Assembly (NCBI GenBank): GCA_934725285.1 | Contig: CAKVBK010000083.1 | Location: forward strand, 1 to 8,122 | Reading direction: 5' to 3' | DNA length: 8,122 bases | Source: an uncultured Bacteroidales bacterium | GTDB taxonomy: Bacteria > Bacteroidota > Bacteroidia > Bacteroidales > UBA932 | In this document: piece after piece, positions 5,989-8,122 of the stretch | Numbering within the stretch: the stretch's first letter is position 1 | Layout of the letters: each line of letters opens with the position of its first letter | Notes under the pieces: model-generated | Database searches by the model: none | What the model saw: the letters and a program-made list of their open reading frames with translations, nothing else | What the model was told of the DNA's origin: nothing | Translations under genes and position numbers: made by a program

Positions 5989-6984
5989 CTACTGGTTTAC
6001 AGAGGCTATCAGCTCCCGGATCTCACGCTTCGCATCCTTCCATCTCGGGACATCGATCTTGGTGCCGATAACTTCGACGACCTTCGCAGCAATTATTGAG
6101 CCGACTTCTCCGCAAACTTTCAACGGCATTCCCAAAGAGTGCGCATAGAGGAATCCGGCGGCGTAGGTGTCGCCTGCCCCGGTGGCGTCGATCGTGGCCG
6201 CCGGCCAGGCTTCTATGTAGTGATATTCATCGCCTTGCTTTACCATCGAACCATCCTTTCCCACCTTCACGACGGCTATCTCGCACTGGCTGGCAAGTGT
6301 GTCAAGAGCCTCCCGAGGCTCCTGCTTCGTGAATGCCCTTGCCTCGGTCTCGTTGGCGAAAACGATGTCCACATACCTGTCGACCAGATTGTGGAAGAAC
6401 GCCTCGTTTGATTCGACCACATTGTAGGACGCCATGTCGATGGAGATCTTGCATCCGGCCTCCTTGGCCATCTGCACAGCCTTGCGGATAAGATCTTGAT
6501 TCTGCACGAGATAGCCCTCGATATGGAAGTAATCGTAGCCTTGGAAATATTCAGGCTTCAGATCCTCGGGAACCATTTCGAGCGCAGCCCCCATATAGTC
6601 GGCAAAAGTTCTCTCGGAGTTCGCTCCCGTGATGAAGCACATCGCGCGGCCGGAACCTTTCGTACCTGTCAGGAGGGTGGTCTTCACTCCGTACTGCTCA
6701 AGCGTGCTTTTGTACAGGTGCCCCAACTCATCGTTGCCGATCTTCCCGATGAAACCCGAAGGCATCCCGAATATGGAGGTGCATGTGATCGTGTTGGCCG
6801 CCGATCCGCCGGGGACGTACTTCACACCGAACTCCTTCAGTTTTGACCAGATGCGGTCACCGGTCTCAAGGTCCACGTGCTGCATGCTTCCCGGAGGAAG
6901 GTGGTACTCGCGGAGCATTGTCTCGTCAGGAAAGACGGCCAGAATGTCCGTGAGCGCGTTGCCTATTCCTAAAATTGATTTCAT
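5989..6984 (-). CDS. PfkB-family carbohydrate/nucleoside kinase, adenosine-kinase-like
   Basis: A cytoplasmic ribokinase-fold enzyme of 331 residues that phosphorylates a sugar or nucleoside hydroxyl with ATP. Visible features: GNALTDI at 8-14 with D13 at the substrate-binding position, GGSAANT at 59-65 (PfkB signature 1, substrate side), NETEA at 211-215 (the N-x-x-E metal/phosphate motif area), and DATGAGD at 266-272 (PfkB signature 2, with D272 as catalytic base and GAG as anion hole). Length and layout fit the bacterial adenosine-kinase-like subgroup common in Bacteroidota, where annotation varies between adenosine kinase and sugar kinase; substrate is not decided by sequence. It is the first gene of the minus-strand operon with the DUF6913-like and DUF368 genes. 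The ATG at 6982-6984 begins MKSILGIGNALTD, the normal family start, with a -7 box about 37 nt upstream. Confidence 0.92.
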   Translation of the reverse strand: MKSILGIGNALTDILAVFPDETMLREYHLPPGSMQHVDLETGDRIWSKLKEFGVKYVPGGSAANTITCTSIFGMPSGFIGKIGNDELGHLYKSTLEQYGVKTTLLTGTKGSGRAMCFITGANSERTFADYMGAALEMVPEDLKPEYFQGYDYFHIEGYLVQNQDLIRKAVQMAKEAGCKISIDMASYNVVESNEAFFHNLVDRYVDIVFANETEARAFTKQEPREALDTLASQCEIAVVKVGKDGSMVKQGDEYHYIEAWPAATIDATGAGDTYAAGFLYAHSLGMPLKVCGEVGSIIAAKVVEVIGTKIDVPRWKDAKREIRELIASVNQ

Positions 6985-7020
6985 ATCTTTAGATTTTGAT
7001 AAACATAGAGTGCCAAATCA

Positions 7021-7028
7021 CAAAGTTA
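7021..7028 (-). promoter_or_regulatory. Bacteroidota -7 box for the PfkB kinase operon
   Basis: The minus strand reads TAACTTTG, an exact TAnnTTTG match. Transcription would start near 7015, giving a leader of about 30 nt before the kinase ATG. Its -33 region would fall on the -7 box of the opposite-facing promoter at 7042-7049. No TTTG is found at the -33 distance. Confidence 0.5.
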
Positions 7029-7041
7029 AGGAATATTTGAT

Positions 7042-7049
7042 TAAATTTG
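7042..7049 (+). promoter_or_regulatory. Bacteroidota -7 box for the flippase-like gene
   Basis: TAAATTTG matches TAnnTTTG exactly but ends only 6 nt before the ATG at 7056-7058. A start site 4-7 nt beyond the box would give a leaderless or nearly leaderless mRNA. A weaker candidate with one mismatch (AATATTTG, 7032-7039) would allow a leader of about 10 nt. No clear -33 TTTG is present for either. Confidence 0.45.
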
Positions 7050-7055
7050 TAAGCT

Positions 7056-8120
7056 ATGAACAATAAGGCCGGGAATATTCTTAAATATGGAGTCTCCATC
7101 GCGTTTGCGGCGGTGCTTCTGTATTTTTCTTTCCGAGGGGTGAACTGGAGCGATTTTCTGGAGGGTTTGAAGGCCTGCCGTTGGGAATTTGTCATCCTTT
7201 CCATGCTGTTTGGCGTGCTGGCCTTTTACTTGAGAGCTCTCCGCTGGCGGGAACTCCTTCTGCCGATCGACCGGACAACATCCCGCCTCACATGTTTCAA
7301 CGCCATAAACATCAGCTATCTGGTGAATCTCGCCCTGCCGCGTGTGGGAGAGTTTGTGCGCTGCGGCTACATCACGGCCCATTCACAGAGAGATCCGAAG
7401 GAACGGAATCACCGCCTCGCTTCATACGACAAAGTCCTCGGAACCGCCGCCTTGGAACGTTCGGTGGATATGCTTGCCATGGTCACCGTGCTCGCCGTGT
7501 TCCTGCTTTTCACATGGAGACGCTTCGGCGGGTTCTTCTCTGAGAAGATCTTGGGAGCGGCTTCCGGAAGCCTCAGCGTCGGCAAGATCATCGCCCTTGT
7601 CGCCGGGGCTCTCGCAGCAATTGCCGCCATATCGTGCGCAATCCTTTTCGCAGATAAATGGAAGCCTCTTGCCAAAGTCCGCGATTTCTGCAAAGGCATT
7701 TGGGCCGGCTTCCTCAGCTGCCTCAAGATGAAAGGGGCATGGAAATTCCTCCTCCTGACTCTGGGAATATGGGGCTGCTACTGGATGATGAGCGCCACGA
7801 TTCTCTGGTCTCTCCAAGGAATATCTCCGGACACCGTCAGCCCGGAGCTCGCTACGGCTGTAGGGACTTTGCAGACCTTGAATATGACCGATGCAATGTT
7901 CCTGATGATAGCGGGAAGCCTGTCTTCGGTCGTTCCGGTACCAGGAGGTTTCGGAGCGTTCCATTTCATAGTTTCCTCCGCGATTTCCTACGTCTACGGC
8001 ATCCCGATGCAGTTCGGGATGATCTTCGCGACCCTCTCGCACGAGTCCCAGGCCGTGAACCAGATCCTGTGGGGAGGCATCTCCTTGGCAAGTGAATCTT
8101 TACGAACAACAAATAATTAA
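7056..8120 (+). CDS. LPG-synthase-TM/UPF0104 family flippase-like membrane protein
   Basis: A polytopic inner-membrane protein of 354 residues of the lysylphosphatidylglycerol synthase transmembrane-domain type (TIGR00374/UPF0104, the flippase half of MprF). It lacks the cytosolic aminoacyl-transferase domain, so it would not make lysyl-PG itself; members are thought to move or handle lipids or glycolipids. Family blocks in order: LPRVGEFVRCGYI at 94-106, ALERSVDML at 132-140, VPVPGGFGAFHF at 293-304, and TLSHESQAV at 326-334 before a final hydrophobic helix. Hydrophobic segments lie near 8-25, 45-63, 138-154, 178-198, 229-250, 280-298, 303-322 and 330-345. The ATG at 7056 is chosen because the first membrane segment follows at once, as in homologues, and the next Met is at residue 50. 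The gene is divergent from the PfkB operon and ends 2 nt before the window edge, so anything downstream is unseen. Confidence 0.9.
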   Translation: MNNKAGNILKYGVSIAFAAVLLYFSFRGVNWSDFLEGLKACRWEFVILSMLFGVLAFYLRALRWRELLLPIDRTTSRLTCFNAINISYLVNLALPRVGEFVRCGYITAHSQRDPKERNHRLASYDKVLGTAALERSVDMLAMVTVLAVFLLFTWRRFGGFFSEKILGAASGSLSVGKIIALVAGALAAIAAISCAILFADKWKPLAKVRDFCKGIWAGFLSCLKMKGAWKFLLLTLGIWGCYWMMSATILWSLQGISPDTVSPELATAVGTLQTLNMTDAMFLMIAGSLSSVVPVPGGFGAFHFIVSSAISYVYGIPMQFGMIFATLSHESQAVNQILWGGISLASESLRTTNN

Positions 8121-8122
8121 TA

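Larger units (their letters stand above)
7020..7050. repeat. Imperfect inverted repeat spanning both divergent -7 boxes
   Basis: ACAAAGTTAA (7020-7029) and TTAAATTTGT (7041-7050) are reverse complements at nine of ten positions, separated by 11 bp. The dyad arises because each arm contains a TAnnTTTG -7 element facing outward. It could also be bound by a dimeric regulator. The symmetry is seen directly; the role is inferred. Confidence 0.5.

Noticed and set aside
7422..8042. Minus-strand frame of 206 codons
   Set aside because: It is antisense to the well-supported LPG-synthase-TM-type gene, and its composition (Glu/Arg/His/Ser-rich) is a shadow.

Overview
The window reads as a chromosomal housekeeping segment of a Bacteroidales (Bacteroidota) bacterium. 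The evidence is threefold. Perfect matches to the Bacteroidota -7 promoter element TAnnTTTG lie in both divergent intergenic gaps. Genes start without clear Shine-Dalgarno sequences, behind A/T-rich leaders. Several proteins (the short ManA type, the 369-residue ROK protein, the DUF6913-like protein) have the form usual in this order. I cannot place it below order level. No tRNA, rRNA, insertion sequence, phage gene or CRISPR array is visible.

Layout. Positions 1-1365, minus strand: a two-gene sugar unit, a ROK-family kinase followed after 20 nt by manA (mannose-6-phosphate isomerase), which runs off the left edge. Positions 1366-1556: a divergent control region with one -7 box per direction, plus two perfect palindromes and a small hairpin in the ROK leader. 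Positions 1557-3929, plus strand: rnr (ribonuclease R), closed by a strong intrinsic terminator at 3957-3988. Positions 3989-4485: about 500 nt without a credible gene but rich in inverted repeats, including a tandem pair of GGGTGC/GCACCC hairpins. Positions 4486-6984, minus strand: a tight three-gene operon (PfkB-family adenosine-kinase-like gene, DUF6913-like gene, DUF368/PopT-like membrane protein) with 3-nt and 12-nt gaps. Positions 6985-7055: a very compact divergent promoter region. Positions 7056-8120, plus strand: an UPF0104/LPG-synthase-TM-type flippase-like membrane protein.

How the genes work together. The ROK kinase and ManA probably feed hexose into glycolysis: a hexose is phosphorylated, and mannose-6-P is interconverted with fructose-6-P. 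RNase R is a general RNA-decay exonuclease and is only a neighbour. The DUF368 protein belongs to the family shown to recycle undecaprenyl phosphate across the membrane. The divergently transcribed LPG-synthase-TM homologue is a second candidate lipid-handling protein. The two operons share an overlapping promoter region. Nothing here is an obviously new system. The items most worth a second look are the structured 500-nt spacer, the paired palindromes in the ROK leader, and the overlapping dyad promoter at 7020-7050.
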